Below, piece by piece: positions 26,438 through 41,864 of a DNA stretch of 64,000 bases. A program made the position numbers and the translations under genes. Below the pieces are notes generated by a model. The model did not search any database, was not told the origin of the DNA, and saw nothing but the letters and a program-made list of their open reading frames with translations. The DNA comes from Albula goreensis (taxonomy: Eukaryota > Chordata > Actinopteri > Albuliformes > Albulidae), in assembly GCA_022829145.1 (NCBI GenBank), contig CM040748.1, forward strand, positions 24,870,501 to 24,934,500, written 5' to 3'. Numbering within the stretch: position 1 is the stretch's first letter; each line of letters starts with the position of its first letter.

Positions 26438-27029
26438 GACTGACACTCCATGTACGGTATCCTTCACACAGCCATCCGTGTCATCTGCACCCGCGGTCCC
26501 TAGGCGCCCATTGGCACTCATTAACCCTGTCACGTTTTAAGGCATATAAATTAAGTGTTTCCAATAATGACGCATCTCTGGCACACGTGAGGCCTGGCTC
26601 AGGATAGCACAGCTCTGCTCTCTGAGGACCCTGTGGTTTTATTTTTTTTGGTTTTGTTTTTTAAACAGTGGTTTTGATCAAAATCCCTCGTCCAATGATG
26701 GAGGGCCTTGCAGAGGACCGGGTGATGGGTAAAGGTGACCCATGGGGAGGACAGAACGTAGTTCCAGATGGGCTGGCGGTCCTGGCAGCCCTCATCTGAA
26801 GACCCAGCTTTCGTCTCCTCCCTGTGTCAGTCAGAGGACTGAGGTTACAAAAAACTCCCAGTGCTCCTCAGCTAGACACATGATAAAGGAGGAGGCATTA
26901 TGTGTTTTGGTAAATGTAAGGCTTATGTGTGGGGTTCCTGGAATCGGATGAAGTGTATCGTGTTTTCTCCGCATGAGCTGGTGGGGGGTGTGGGAGGAGG
27001 GTTGACAGAGCCGGAGACCAACATGAGCC

Positions 27030-27310
27030 TGTCTGCTGCAGTGTAATCAGACTCTAATGTGATCCTCTGGCTCAGCTCACAGTGAAATTGTGCTAAAACA
27101 CGTGTACTGGTAATGGCTTTAATATGCTCATAAATTGAAATCAGACAAGCTTTAGTGTAGCTGTCAAATAAAAAAGGAAAAAAGGAGCCCCCGCGCCTAA
27201 ATATCCAATGATCTAAGTGCCTGTCAATAGCACAATACAGTCTATCTTTAACCAAATTGCACTGGACCACCCCTGCGTGCGGTTTCTGGAATTACGCAAG
27301 CGCCATTTAA
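27030..27310. promoter_or_regulatory. Candidate conserved non-coding element
   Basis: Non-repetitive, complex AT-rich block with motif-like strings such as taatatgctcataaattg (about 27120), tgtcaatag (27222) and aattacgcaagcgcc (27290). It contains no open frame of note. It resembles deeply conserved enhancers of developmental genes in texture only. Confidence 0.2.
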
Positions 27311-27500
27311 TTTGTGTATTTTTGGAAAATGCACTAGAACATCACATGGTGTCAAAATCAAGCCAGGGTTAGGTTCAGGGTTATTCGTTTATTCAAACGA
27401 ATGGCGCAGTTGTGTTTATGTCTGTTTATATGTGTGAGTCTACATCTAAGCATGTGTAATGCATTTATATCAAACTGGCATATTTATAACATAACCTGTG

Positions 27501-27607
<107 letters not shown>

Positions 27608-30600
27608 ACAATTGGAATGTTAAATTTGTGTTGATGGGGAAAGCAGGGATGCAGTTAACCTGTGTCCCTAGCTCATTAGGACCATGTGTGTGTTGCCATG
27701 GCTGTCTATTAGAGAAGTGAGATAAAAGTGTGATTTGCATGAGAAAGCAAGGGCTGCTGGTCTCCTGCATATTACTGGAGGAGGAGAGCCCTGCACACTT
27801 TATCTGAGAGAGAAGCTAATAGCACGGTGCAATACAGGGCTACTCCAGCACACACCACTCACAGACCCACGGATTCAGCCATATAATCACTTCTAAATAG
27901 TATTTAATGGACAGGGAAGGTGGCCAAAGCACAAGAGGCTTCTGAACTCATTTTCACAGTATTGTCCTAAAAGGCCTGGACTCTCCAAAGGAGACACTCG
28001 GGAGGGAGGACAATGCCTATGTACGTTGTCACCAACCCACTTCTAAAACTGCTCAACTGAATACATCTTAATTGCAGTTCAGTTTAGGACCGCCAAAGTA
28101 AATTCCTTCAACAAGTTTGAAAAGTACACCTTGTAAGAGACATAAAAATCCATTTAGCTTCTTCTTGCAAAAGTGAAGCCTACTTTTTCGTCAAGTGGGG
28201 ATGTGGTTTTATCCATATAATGCAGGGTACACCCTTCAATGATAGAATCTCAGGTTTGCATTATGCAGGCTTCGGCAGCTGGTGTGCAGGGTCCTGTGGT
28301 CCCGTGTTTAATTAGCCTGCAACCTTTCTGACCCTAGAGAGAGGCAGTGAGTGAGTGAGAGAGACAGAGCCTGTAGCCTGAGGATCAAAGTAGAAATACT
28401 TGTTGTGGGTACATATAATAGAGACAACTTTAAAATGGGGGAAGAAACATACAGAGGAAAAAGCAGAGATCTCTGGTGGTGACATGCGCTGTTTTCTTAA
28501 TGGGAGATGCATGCTGTGTTAATGGCTCTGTGTGCGCCGTGCCGCTGTGCTGGGCTGTAGGATGGGTGACTCACCATTCCATTTAGTTTCTCACTCACAG
28601 GCTCACACATATGCACATGCACGCACACGCACACACACACGCACAGATTGATGCAGAGTAAGGCAGACGTATTTGATCTCAGTCTGTCATATTTGGTGCT
28701 CTTCAGGGTTAACAGTTCAGCTTTGTTCCAGAGAAACAGTGCTGTTCTGTCCCAGGTTACCTGTCCCAGACTGAGGGTACTGTGCTTCTGCAGATACCTC
28801 TGATCTGATCTGACTCCCATGCGTATATCTGGAAGGCAGAGTAAAACGTCAGGGTGAACTGTGCAGGCCTTCTATTGTACTAACAATGTGAAGGAGAATG
28901 TCAATGAAAAGTAAGCAAAACAGACCTAGTACATGGTGCATGACTGAGCAGCAAATGAACAATGTGCCATCAATGAACAGGATATGGGATTGAGGCAATC
29001 TGAAATCCTAACGCAATGCTGGGGGCTGAACTCTGCCTACAGTGAGGCATTTTCAATTGATCACCATAATCTCATTAGGAGCCTTGGCTGCTCACTGTAG
29101 ACAGATCTCTGGTATCTGTTGGCGCAGATTTACATGTCTGCTGAATACTTGAAAAGCCCACACCATGCAAAAGTGAAGCACGTGTGTGCTGTGGTGATAA
29201 AAGAAAATGCTGTATACCTCATAGACCTTTATCTTGAGTTGTCTTCAGATAAAAAAAAAAATCTGCCTACTTCGCACTACGCATCAGTGTGTTATACAAC
29301 ACTGTCTGTCCCAGTCAGTGTCCACACCCTAAACTGAGCATGTGGTCATCCATCTGCCAAAACCCAGCAGAGTAAACAGCAAGCCTTGGCCATGAAAGAT
29401 CTGTGGCGAACAGATGAGAGGCTCTATGGTGAGAAAGACAGACAGAGTGAGAGAGAAAGAGAGAGAGAGAGTGCAAGTCTGTTTTGAGGATGTGACAAAG
29501 GAGGTCTGTACTGAATTCATGTGTGTTAGATTATTATCGTACCCAAATTCACCACCGTACCCCTCCCCCACTCCCCCCCTCCCCCACTAGCCCAGACATA
29601 AAGTAGGAAGGAAGCAAGCATGCCGATCAGAACCCTTCAGCGATCTGCATTCTACCCCCTGCCGCTGAGGACGCTTCCTCTGCCATTATAGACAGAGCAC
29701 GGATATGGCACAGCTGGGCCTGGCTGCTTCCCCAAGAATGGCGTGCCTCCGAGCCAGAGCGAAGCGGGGCCCGACCGCAGCCATCTGCAGCTGAGCGCGG
29801 GGCTCGCCACGCCAATGCTCTGGGTGCTGGGATCCATTCAGGAAAATGAGTAAAACTCCTCTCTGGTGAGGAGGCCACTGTCAATCACTGCTGCACTGAA
29901 GCGTAGCCTTGAAACACACACAGTTTCACAGACGTGTGCAAATGCCCATATACACATACACACACATACACACACACATTTGCATGCACGTGCTGTCTGA
30001 CTTATCCCCAGCTTTATTTATTTACTGTCAGAGGTCTTCGGCATCAGCAAAAATAGAAAAGGCATGTCCATCATAAATGTAAACCATCCCTCTCTCCTAA
30101 AATCTTTGGCTCTGGTTCCCTCTTCTCATCTTTATGGTGTCTTTTTGGATTATTCGTGGTTTATGAGCACATAAAAACAGCCTTCACAGCTTAACCCTCT
30201 CTTGAAAATGGAGAGGTAAATGGCAAAAATTGCATCCTACATGATGTACCTTAAAATACTTATCATCTGGGCAGGGCATTCAAGTGAAAGTGCTGCTGGA
30301 CTGGATTTGTTCATCTGATGTAGTATAAGATGTGACTGTCCTTTCTTCAGCATACTCTGGATTTGAATAGCATTGTCATCTAGCAGTAGCGGTGGGTTCG
30401 TCTCAGGATTCAGATTGTCACATCTAAATAGATCTCAGGGTGCTTACACATTATTGTGTAGAAGCACCACTTAATGTAGCCAGTTATATGGCAGCTTAGC
30501 AGTTCATGGAAACGCGATGTGTGTAAGACATACCTCTTCTTGGTATTCAACTCAACAGTATACCATGTTTTTGCAGTTGCCATGGTTGAATCATTGCTTT

Positions 30601-32652
30601 CTCTTTCGTCCCCTCTCACTGAGTTGATGTGATTCGTTAGAAAACACTGCTGAATGTCTGCAACAACTTTATCACTCTGATCTTCTCTGGTTTCACCAGG
30701 CATAAAGGAGAACAGTAGAGGCATGGTATGCAAAGCTAGCAGTGGGTGGAAAAAGGGCAGGTAGGAACAGATGTCTGCAGGTGTCATGTAAAGTGGTACT
30801 GGAGGTGATGGTGAATCAGAGTTTCCATAGACAGCGCAGGGTGGTTGTGTGGCTTGTGACGTGATATCACCCTGAAATCGATCAATGTGGGAAGCACAGC
30901 TGACAGGCCACTTTGGTGAACGGCACACAGTCAACTGCACAGGAACTGAATGTGATGCAATATATTGTGCATATATGGACCGTTTGGAAGATATAGTGAT
31001 AAATTTCACATAAATTTTTGTTTTATCTCTTGCAATTTCTCGAAAACACTGCTATTTATACATCCCCACCCCCATATTGTGATGTACTGCAGTAATATTA
31101 GACTTCCACAGACTAACTCAAATCTTACAGAAACAAAAAAAATAGTTAATTAAAATGTATTTCATTTAATTAGTATTTAAATAATTTTGTATTTAATTTA
31201 AGTAGTGGTCTTTAACTTTTGGATGTTTCACATTGACTCAACTATTGCACGAATGTAACCTGCTCATTTATAGACTCTGCTCTCAGCTGCTGTAACCAGC
31301 AGTGAGAATGAATGCCTCTAACACACATGAATGTGAAAGGTAACAGCAGTGATGACAAAAGGATTGCTCTTTCAGCTGCATCGTCCTTATAGAAGAGATG
31401 ATCTGCACTCTAATATCAGATGTCTGCCTTAAAACCTGGGGATCCACTCAACTGCTTTTGATCTCAAATGATCACATTTTATTGTCTTTTCATGAATTTT
31501 TTGAGTCTCATATATTCAAAAACATATAATTTAAAGGCATCAATACATTGAAAAAACATATTTTAAAAAAATGTTTATGAATAAATAGTTGTTGACAATG
31601 TGCTTGCACTGTGAGCTGCCATATCTCGGGTGCACTGGGGGGCAGTGGAGCAGTTTTCCATGTGGGGGTGCAGAGCTGTGGTCCCGAGACACAGCAGTGC
31701 TTAGGAGCGTGGGCAGATGAGGAAGCAGCAGCAATGGCTGCATTACTTTACACCCTACGCCTTTAGAGTGGAGACTCTCCGCCTCAACCACCTCACGTAT
31801 CTATTAAGAATAGCAGCTCTCCGTGCAGAATGGCCCCTTGACTGGGTCACCGTGCTCCCGCAGTCCGTAGGCACAGATCATACTGAGCACCTTGACGCTT
31901 AGCACCGACAGTGCAGCACTAAGGGAGGGAGCAGGGTGGGGGTGGGGGGGTTACGACAGAAGACCAGCCCAGCAGTTACTGCATTCCCTAATCCCTGCAT
32001 GACGGCCACGTTCTTTTGGCGGTTAACGTGTGGTTAAGCATTTACCTATTGTTGGCAGGTTGTTTTGACACACCAGGAATGAGAAAATGCTGAGCTAATG
32101 GGAAGTTCAATTGGATAACCACTGCCAGCCTCTGGCTCCACCTCCTTTCAAAGATCCTCCTTTTTTTCCCAGTGTTTCTTGAGCCTTGTGTAAACTTTCT
32201 TCTCCCCCTCTGTACATGTGCACTCCAGCAGCAATGGGAAATCCTTCACAATCCATAATTCATGCTTGAGCGCCCCACCTCCCTCCCCCATTCTGTTACA
32301 TGGGGTAGAAATCTGTCTGTTGGAACTGTAGGTAAAGGGGCTGAATACAGACGGGAGCCCGCATGGAAAAAACATTCGGACAGCCAAGCATTTACACAGC
32401 CACACACACACACACACACATATTTGACTCGTATACTTCCCCATGTGTATGTGTATTTATACATGAAGACCTAGAAAAGTAAAAGCATTTACCCACACAG
32501 AAATATTCAATTACACATACATACAAGTTGCTTCCTACACACATTGGTGCAGAAAATATATACAAATGTATATGAGTGTACACAAGGAAACAGTCACTCA
32601 AAGCTCCATACATACACAGGCACACAAACATACACGCAGAAAAGTACAGATA

Positions 32653-32658
<6 letters not shown>

Positions 32659-32708
<50 letters not shown>
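32659..32708 (+). repeat. (CA)n microsatellite, ~50 bp
   Basis: Perfect CA tract within a wider CA-rich region (32397-32700). Confidence 0.97.
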
Positions 32709-32710
<2 letters not shown>

Positions 32711-33853
32711 CATGGGAGCCATGGCCCTGGGCTGAGTCCACGTGTCTGAGCTGTCCTTCAGTTTCCGTTGTCTTTGAAAGGACTCTGATTTATGTGACAG
32801 ATCCCAGCATGCGACGCAAACACACACTGTCTCTCCCATGCCAAATCAGGCTTGGGTTACAGTTTTAGTCCTCATGGATTTGCACAAGGCCCTAAGTCAT
32901 GAGCCCATAGACAGCCCTGAACTGGCCCCTGGCTGCTTCTACTGCTGCCTTTTGTAAACTGACCGGACTGAAAGATGTTTGTGTGTCTGTGCATGAGCCT
33001 GTTAAGCGACAATTAGTCAACAATCATAGGCTACTTACAGTGCTTCTGTATCTTCCAAGGTTGCAACAGCAATGAACATTGTCTGTCTTACATATGTATG
33101 TGTAGGGTGTGTGCATGTTCGTCATAATGCGACTGAACAGTAATCATAGGGGTGGAGGGGTCAAAAATGGATCAAAGGCATCAATTGGTTTAATGATGTT
33201 TTGGGCTCTAACTCCTTTTTAGTGGTGCAATGAAATGGAACACCAATAGCAACTGTCTCTTTCTTTGTTTAAAAAAGGGGGGGTTATTTATAGACCCTTT
33301 ACAGACTAGGGGAAACGTCTGGAGAATAGGACCCATGGAGTGACAGTCTGACAGAGTGAGGCTGTTTGCATTGAGGGGACAGTTTATTCAGCTCTCACTC
33401 ACAAAGTCTTCTTTCTCTGCGGTGTAGTCTAGGGTGAGTAATGTATGACTATGAACATGCCAAATATCAATGGTCTAGCTAGGTCGTCATGCAAATGAAA
33501 GGGAACAAAACACTGGAGATCAGACTCTTAATAATCGGTGGGTGTTCTATGGCAAAAAAGCACAACCTCCAAGGTCCTACTGGATGTGTTTTATGGGAAT
33601 ACGCAAGTATTAATTAGAGTAAAAAAGACTGATCACTGTAAATGCATGGAGACTGCCTCATTCTCAGATTGCATCATCATGGAAGACCACATCATTCACA
33701 GCTTGTCCTCTACTCTTCATTTGTGGAAATACTTAACCATAAACATTCATTATGTAAACAAATGTACAGTGACTGAATTCTATAGTTTCATAGAAAAGGA
33801 TCCTCTAGTACATAACTTAAAATTAAATGAATCCTTCAGCATCATTTCAAATT

Positions 33854-33855
<2 letters not shown>

Positions 33856-33893
<38 letters not shown>
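33856..33893 (+). repeat. (ATT)n microsatellite, ~38 bp
   Basis: Perfect trinucleotide tract giving poly-Ile in one frame. Confidence 0.96.
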
Positions 33894-33896
<3 letters not shown>

Positions 33897-36800
33897 AAGT
33901 GCTATAATAAAATATAATAAATGAATACAGTCATGACAAAAACAAACAGGACAGAAAACATTTTATTATACCTTAAGAGAAAAGCTTCTACATGAATAGA
34001 AGACTAGCCATTGCTATATGTTCAGTTCTGTGAAATAAATATAGAATACATAATATTATATATATTTTTATTTACAGATAAAAATGATGATGTGAGTAAA
34101 GTGATGAAACATTACATAAATATATAAAATAAAATGTATACTTGTGGGTGAAGATGAAGAAAATGTATATTTATTAAATCTAAAATTACTATTACATAGC
34201 TTAGGACAAATACACTATCACAATTAAATTTTGTGTGTGTTTATTTGTATATCAATTTACATGTTGATTTAGGTGTCACTGGAAAAATACACACAATAAT
34301 ATGTCTTAATTAAATAAAAAGCAGCAGATATCCTCATGATCCTTGAAAAAATACCAGGTTCCTAATAGAGAAAGGTATTTAAACAAGATGAGCCAAGCAA
34401 AGCATTATATGGCACTTTCCATGTTAATTGGGTAGTCAATGTACACATAAAAGCCCAATTGAAGCTGAAGGCTCAGAACATTAATTCATACTGAAACTCA
34501 TTTCTGAGTGAGCAGTTCTTAGTTCAGATATCATAACACTTTAAAGTCAATGTTTCCACTTGTCATGCATCCAGCACACAGTAATAAAACTCAAATGCAA
34601 ACAGCTTACCCTAGGACTGCATTTAGAATCTGAATTCAGAGCACTACACAGCACTTCACAGCAGAGGTCATTGAGGAAGGCAGAACTAGAAGACTGTTAT
34701 ATGTGTAATGGACTTCACTTCCCATAAGGCCCTCTCCTTAAACTGTGGTAATCCTCTATGAAGTGAGTATAGTCCTGTCACTTGAAAAAAATTTCATTGT
34801 TTTTTTTTTTTTGTGTGCATCATTTGTATCATTGGACAAATACAATAGTGTCCACAGCACTTTTAGAGAAATGTGAGAAAACAGGCAAAATTATTCTATT
34901 CAGTTGAGATTTCATATCTGAAAAAGTAGGCCAAATTTCCTTTGTTTCTACTTCCTTGCCCCCACATCGATAACATCAATAACACATTTGGATTAGTCTT
35001 TAAAGAGAGGTCCTGAATCATTGCGGCCATTGACAGCTCTGTGGCTAATTTGGAAATACAAGGGGCATTGACCATAGGGCCCTGGTCAAGTTCCCTCAAA
35101 CATCTCACAACCTCATCATCCCTCCTGCGTCTGATTGGCTACAAACCCCCAGGAATTCTCTTCCTATGTTGTCTCCCAAAGTAATCCCAAATGGAACCTG
35201 ACCTCTCCTGGTTAGGTAAAGGCCTGTCTAGTTACATTAAGGCTAATAAACAGGTAAATACATCTTTGTTAAATAACTGATTGGAATTATTCGAATAAAT
35301 CTTACAAAGAAACACACCCACATGAAGGCCTTGAGGCTGAACCCACATGAACCTTTTGAAACAATAACTGTGTGAGCATACAGCAGTAAACCCCGCCCCC
35401 CATTCGCTTGCATTAGCAATGCATCTCATGTGTGCTCTAAGCTGCTTTCCCGTCTTGGTCAGCAAATTCCATACTAAGCCCTTCCTGCATCTTATTTGTG
35501 CTGTAGACACCATAAAAAAGTTCGCAAAACTGCCACAGTTAGAACAACTTCATCTTTAACTGATTCCCCAGCCCCCCATGTATACCACATTTATGAATGT
35601 CCTTTAAAGTTACATTCTCATAGTTTTGCCTGCTGGGGGCATTAATTCAAAGAGTGAATCTCAAAATATGTGATCTTGCTATGAATTAAACACCAGATAC
35701 TGGTTTTATTTGGATAGTCTTTTTACATTCTAAAAATACAGATATTGAAAATAACAACTAACCCTTGTTTATTCTTCTGGTGTTTTTATTATTTTGCATT
35801 ATTATTTTATTTAATTCCCTCTCTGGTGAAAGTCATTTAACACAGATGTTTTGGATATTTAGGCTACATTGTTTAACAATAAAGCATACACACCATTGTA
35901 GGTTGTTGTGTTTATGGCAAAGATGTCTGTCAGAGCTGTTGTGGCCTAATGGCTGATAAGCTATTGTGCTGATTGCATGGTATAGATGCACAACAGGCCC
36001 ACCCTGCCCAAAGAGAGTGAATTAAAATTCAATTAAAACAGGCCAACCAGCTCTCCCAAAATACACAACTCAGAGAAGAAAGACAACAGTGTAAGGCACT
36101 CCTCTCTAGGGCCTAGATGATTTTATAGAAAGGACCACACCCTATTTGCATGACACAGGAGGGGGATGTCTTATAGGAGGGAAAGCAGACGGTAAACTTC
36201 CTTCACCAGAGTTTCCATGGAGCTGAACATGGACAACTGCAGTGAGTCTTGTAGCAAAAAAGAGTTGATGGATGGGTGGTTTCAGTGGCGAGCGGGGAGG
36301 ATGGCTCCACGATCCCAAGCAGCTACGCCACGCCCCACAAGTCCCACAAATTCTTTGCTGTGTAAACTCAGGAGATGTGCTAAATCATTGTCCTTTTACA
36401 CACACACACTCACACACACTCACACACACGGCTCTTCCTCTTGGATGGCAATCCAGCCAAAAACTGAGAGGCTCTGGAAGGATTTTTTGAACAAATGGAG
36501 GCAGAGAGCTCAATACAATATTGACAGGTTTGCCGTGGCAACCTGCAGAATTCCACTGCCTTCCCATGAGCCTGGCAGCCTCTGTATCGACCCCCCTCTT
36601 CCCCCAACCCCGTCCCCATCCCCCCACTGGAGCTCCTGGAGAGTGGTGACGCGGGGCCTCGCAGGCGGCGCACACAGCCACACACAGGAAGCTCCTCTGT
36701 ACAGGCCAGCCGCTCTCCACAATGACAATGGCACAGGGAGAGGGGATTTCAGACCTATGTTCCACAGCCATGTTTAATAAGAGCTGCCATTTGTCAGTGG

Positions 36801-37800
36801 TAAAGACGCAGCAGGCAGTTTAATCTGCATTAACATAACTGTGTAAGCAGTGCGTTACAGTATTATTATTACTACCAGAATTATATTTTGTGGGTGTTCT
36901 TCTCCTTTGATTTAATATTGAGACTGAAGGTACAGTGACTACAGTGGTGTGGCTGCCAGTTTTTCTTTTGCAGGCACACATCTGAAATAGACTGGAGGGG
37001 ACTCTGTGCCATGAGGCAGAATACTGGGCTGATGAGCAAATTTCCCGAAATGAGCGGAATAAACCAGCGCCTTCCTGATCAGAGTCGTGCTGGCTAATCA
37101 CCCTTAGTAGTTTCAAGACTGCGTCGCATCAGCCAAGTTATAGATGGCACCGCTTAATGACCCCCTGCTGAGCTGTGTCATAATGCCTCTAGGCCCCTCG
37201 TAACATTACTGCACACCCCCCATTCTCCAGCTCCCTTCCTCCCTTTCGCTGCAGTGGACCGTATCAGACCCTTGGCTGGGAGCGTGTTCAAGCAGTGTGT
37301 CGCAGTGCTAAGTGAACAGAACATTAGGGCCATACAGTCTGCAGGGTGGACTCTGGGATGGGACATTGCAGTTGTATGCTTGAACATTGCATTCTGACTG
37401 AATTACCACAGTGTACATATCCAGCTCAGTAAAGAGACTCTATATATAAAATTTCAGATTACGTTCCTTATCCTGCATTATGACACCTGCCATGCCAAGT
37501 AAATAAATAAAAGGGGAATGTATAGGTGAATTATTTTTTGTTTCTCACCATGTGCTACTGCACTAGGCTTTCCTTGGACCTCCTCAACAGTCCTCACCCA
37601 GTTATGAGAGGGAAACTGGATGCTGTTTTGTAGGCTGCAGGTAAAGCATATGGATCAAAATTTCCTCTGTATCTGTAGTTAGCTGTTCTACAGGAAGGGT
37701 ACACAATGATCCAGAGCCTAACTGCTCAGCCAGCCAAACAGGGTGTTTGTCATGCAGGCTTGTCACTGTCCAAATGTAACATAAATCTATGAATGGTGTA

Positions 37801-40800
37801 TTTATTTAGGTTGTTGCAACATTTAAAACAGCCTAAGTATCTAAGCCGTGAACGGACTTTCAATTTCTGACGATGTGTGCAGGTTTAAGAGAGACCAAGG
37901 GCAGAACATCTTATTTGTGATAATCAATGTACAATAATCCTGATTCCGTCAATTTAAACTGGCCTCAGCTGTAGGACTGGTTTAAACGCCAGGCTCGGGG
38001 AGACCGAGACAAAAAGATTAGCCTATAAGACTGTTTAGTTCACAACAACACAGAAAATACTACTGTCGCGTGCGTTATCAGAAGATGAGACTAGGATAAA
38101 CGGGAGAACATGTTCCAATTTTAATATTTGAGCCCTGGCCTCCGTTCTTCAATAAGCAAATACATTGCCGCTCTTTGACGTGGTTGGGCTTCGGTCATAT
38201 ATCCAATGAAAGAGCGTAGTAAGTGATGACTGGATGTGGCTGAGGTTTATGCCGCTTGCCATGTCAAGTCGTTACCAGCGGACCACAGTGCCAGGTTTTA
38301 CCAGTTGAGTTCTGGATTTGGTTTTTAAAAAAATGACACCATCCTCTCTTTGTGAGTGATATTCATGATAAGTAGATGATCGAAGACGTCTAGGAAATTA
38401 TGAAAATGATTATGCGTTTTTTTCGTGTGCTTTTTGCAATAAAGAGATGTAGGCTAATGAATATTGTGAGGGAATTTTTAATTAATTGATGGCGAATAAA
38501 TATATAAATAAGTCGCCATTGGCGAAACATAATTTGCTGTAACATTAACATACAGTAAAACTGCGTAACAGCAGCCTGCTACTAGACTAAGAAAATCGCT
38601 CAACCTACCTAAGGTACAAGATATACTGGTTTTCTTTACCACTTGTTTTACTGGAAACGATTACGCTGCTTTCGCCTCAGTGAATGCCCTACAGCCACGG
38701 TAATTCGCTTTCCACAAATCCCTCTACTAGAGCCGTAAACTGGGCGAGGGAGGCGGTAATTAAAAATACTTGAACATAACATAACTATCGCCAGTGAAGT
38801 GCGGAAACTGCCACAATCAGTTGGAAGGAGCAAGACTCCACGCAGGATTTAAACTTTGGGTTATTGGCGTACATCCAATCTGATTAACTGCCGAGGAAAT
38901 ACATTTTGTGTATCTGTTTGAAATGCTGTGCCAAATCTTTCATGACCAACACAAATGACCCAATTTTGTGTGCGCTTGTGCTTGGGGGATCTAATTTATG
39001 ACGATCCAGAAGATCAATGCATTTTTTACCACTTTAATAGCATGTGATTAATTAAAGTTTAACATTCCCATTCAAATCAAATTACAGACATATAGCCCAT
39101 ATGCTTTTGCATTAAAGGTAATTATTTTCTGCAATCTGCTGCAGGGAAACAGGAAAAAAATCATATAAACATATAAGTTTTGAAAAGATTTTTTTCTGCC
39201 ATGTTTGAAATAAGCACCACCGAGGTCAACAAGTGACCAACTGACCTTGTGAGAATATCTATAATACAAAAGGAGAACCCAAATCACTGCTTTAATCTTG
39301 AAATCATATAACGATTGTTTCCTTTAATAATTTGAGTGATTAATCAGGAATAGACATGAGGGAAGTATATAGTATATATAAGTACAATCATTTGCGCTTG
39401 AATTGTATCCTTGGAGGTGAGTTCTCTTTTTCTCACAACCGCCTCATATTGTATAGTCTATCGAGTTATTTCAAGTGTATCTTTGTATGATTTTATTTAA
39501 TTCGCCAAGGTTATAAAACAAAAATACGCAAATGAAGTAAATAGCTCCAGGATTTATTGGTGACTTTTGGGCACCTACAAGAAGCGAGGCCTGTAAAATT
39601 ACTGATTTTCAAGGCAAAGTTCACAATATGAATGAAGGTGAATTATTTTTCTTTCGAGTTACTAGAAGACATAACTGGTGAAATAGTGTGCAGAATGTAA
39701 AAATAAAAATGACTTGTGAAATCAAAGTGCAGCCGTGGGCACGGGCACCTATGCGGTGCTGAGAAATTTAGGATCAAAGATCTCAGCAAAGGAGGTCGCA
39801 GTGTCCGAAACCAAGAACTCGCCATCCTTCACACATTTACGGAATAATTTGGAGTGAACTGTTTTCGCGGTGACTATGTTTGGCCAGAAGATGGCAAAGG
39901 GGCAAGCAAAACAGTCGCATTCAATGTTAACAGTACGTTATATGTTCTTGTTATTATTCAGAAAGCAAGTCACTCTTTTAGAAGACGGGGCAATTAGGTC
40001 CAATCAATTATGTGTCTCAAATTTCAAAAGGGTGAGATCCCGCCCTGCTTTACAAATATACAGCCTAGAATGTACTAGTTTCTACGATGAACCTTTACCT
40101 ATCTAAATATCACATGTTGTCTCTGTTTCATAGGCTGTTTCTTTACACCGCCAGCAACCTCTGCAAGAGGCATGCTAATCTTATGTCATCTGAATTGCAC
40201 CGTCATGTTAACAGCTTTGTATTTTGTGTTTTATTTAGAGTCTACAATATACTAACTAAAATATAAGTATCACTGATGTCTCCATCAACATTATCACTAT
40301 TACTACGACTGAACTGGGAAACAAGAAGCCCCAGTTAAGATACTGAAATTGTATGGGCTAACGTGAACCAGTCAGGTTAATAAATGATATGGCAGAAGCG
40401 ACCGCAAGACGAGTCTTGATTAATGTTCAGTGACAGAGCGGGATCTTTGATACCCGATGGAGACCGTCGTTTTCTCTGTAAGTACATAGAATATTATGAG
40501 CCTACTTGTAGCCAACTAAAAGACACCTACTTGAGCCAACCTAAGCATTAACCATAGCACATGATGATGGTTAATTTATATGTGTAGTACGTGTATGCAA
40601 TTCGTTGGACAATACACTGTATCATATTGACTTACTACTTCGATGTCAATTGAAGAGGGTCATAATGTCTGTCTGTATGTACCCTATATGCCAATGTAAA
40701 GAATATCTGATCGCGGGAGTAGAACGATACTTGAAGCTGCGTGAACAGCCTGAGTAATAAAACTACAGTGCACTGCAGCTTACTGCCGTCAACAGGGTTA

Positions 40801-41771
40801 ACTCTTCTCGTGCTTTACTGCCTGCAATTCACGGGGGAAGCTGATGTGCTTCTCTGAGTCACCTTACAGAGATAATGGATGCACGTGCGACGCGCCGCCT
40901 TCTACACCTGAGCACGTGCACACATCTGTGCAGCAGTGGACATTAAGATATTGTATTGGAGACGAGAGCTTTCAAGTATCCATTTTGCCCACTCTTTTAA
41001 GCTTAGTTGGGTTAAATCAAGCAACGGTAAATATTTTAAGTAAAACAATGTATTGCTGTTGATTTGCAGTATAGGCTAAACTTGTTTAATAGGCAAAACG
41101 TTTTGTTTTCGTCAAAACAAAACAACTGATTTTTATTAAAAATGTGTGCACTTACATCGAAACTTCCAAAACCAAAACAACTGTACGGCATTTTGCAATA
41201 CAGCCTCTATAACCCACGTCAAAACGCTCTCGGTGGTGAAAAAAAACTTGAGGACTAATGTTGCACTGCGACAGTTTGACGGATTTTCCCCTCGAATACT
41301 ATTGTTGACGAAGTAAAACGAAAAAGGACAACTATTGCGCGTGCCTCTGTATGATGAATGTATACAAGACCTGAACAGGTCATGTATTTTGTATGCCCAA
41401 AATGGCAGTGTTAATTAATACCTTGTACGATATTTCATTGCTGTTTTGTGTTTATGCCCTTATATGGAAAGGGAGTCGTGCCTGCTTGCAATAGGCTGGA
41501 TATTGCCGCCTGTATGTGCTCCATTTTAACCCTTCTGGTGCTGAATTTTAGTGAGTGAGCCGTATTTAACGATTCGCTTACCCAGAATGAGATTTGTGAT
41601 TCAATGTTCTTTGCATGTCTTCGCCATTAAAGAGGAAGACTATTTAAAAATGGTAGAAAAAATCTGGCAATTTAAACATGTAAACGCGCCTTCGTTATAA
41701 AAGTAATTATTTCTGTAATTAAGTGAGGCAGATGCATCTCTCAACTAATTGGCATCTTAGATTGTAAGTTG

Positions 41772-41864
<93 letters not shown>

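Noticed and set aside
26015-26533. 172-codon minus-strand frame with three similar 17-residue repeats
   Set aside because: The repeats come from the 51-bp triplication, which is also open on the plus strand; no evidence of a gene, so only the DNA repeat is reported.
36217-36777. 186-codon plus-strand frame
   Set aside because: It runs through a CA repeat and GC-rich sequence with frames open on both strands; no recognised domain and no splice or promoter support.
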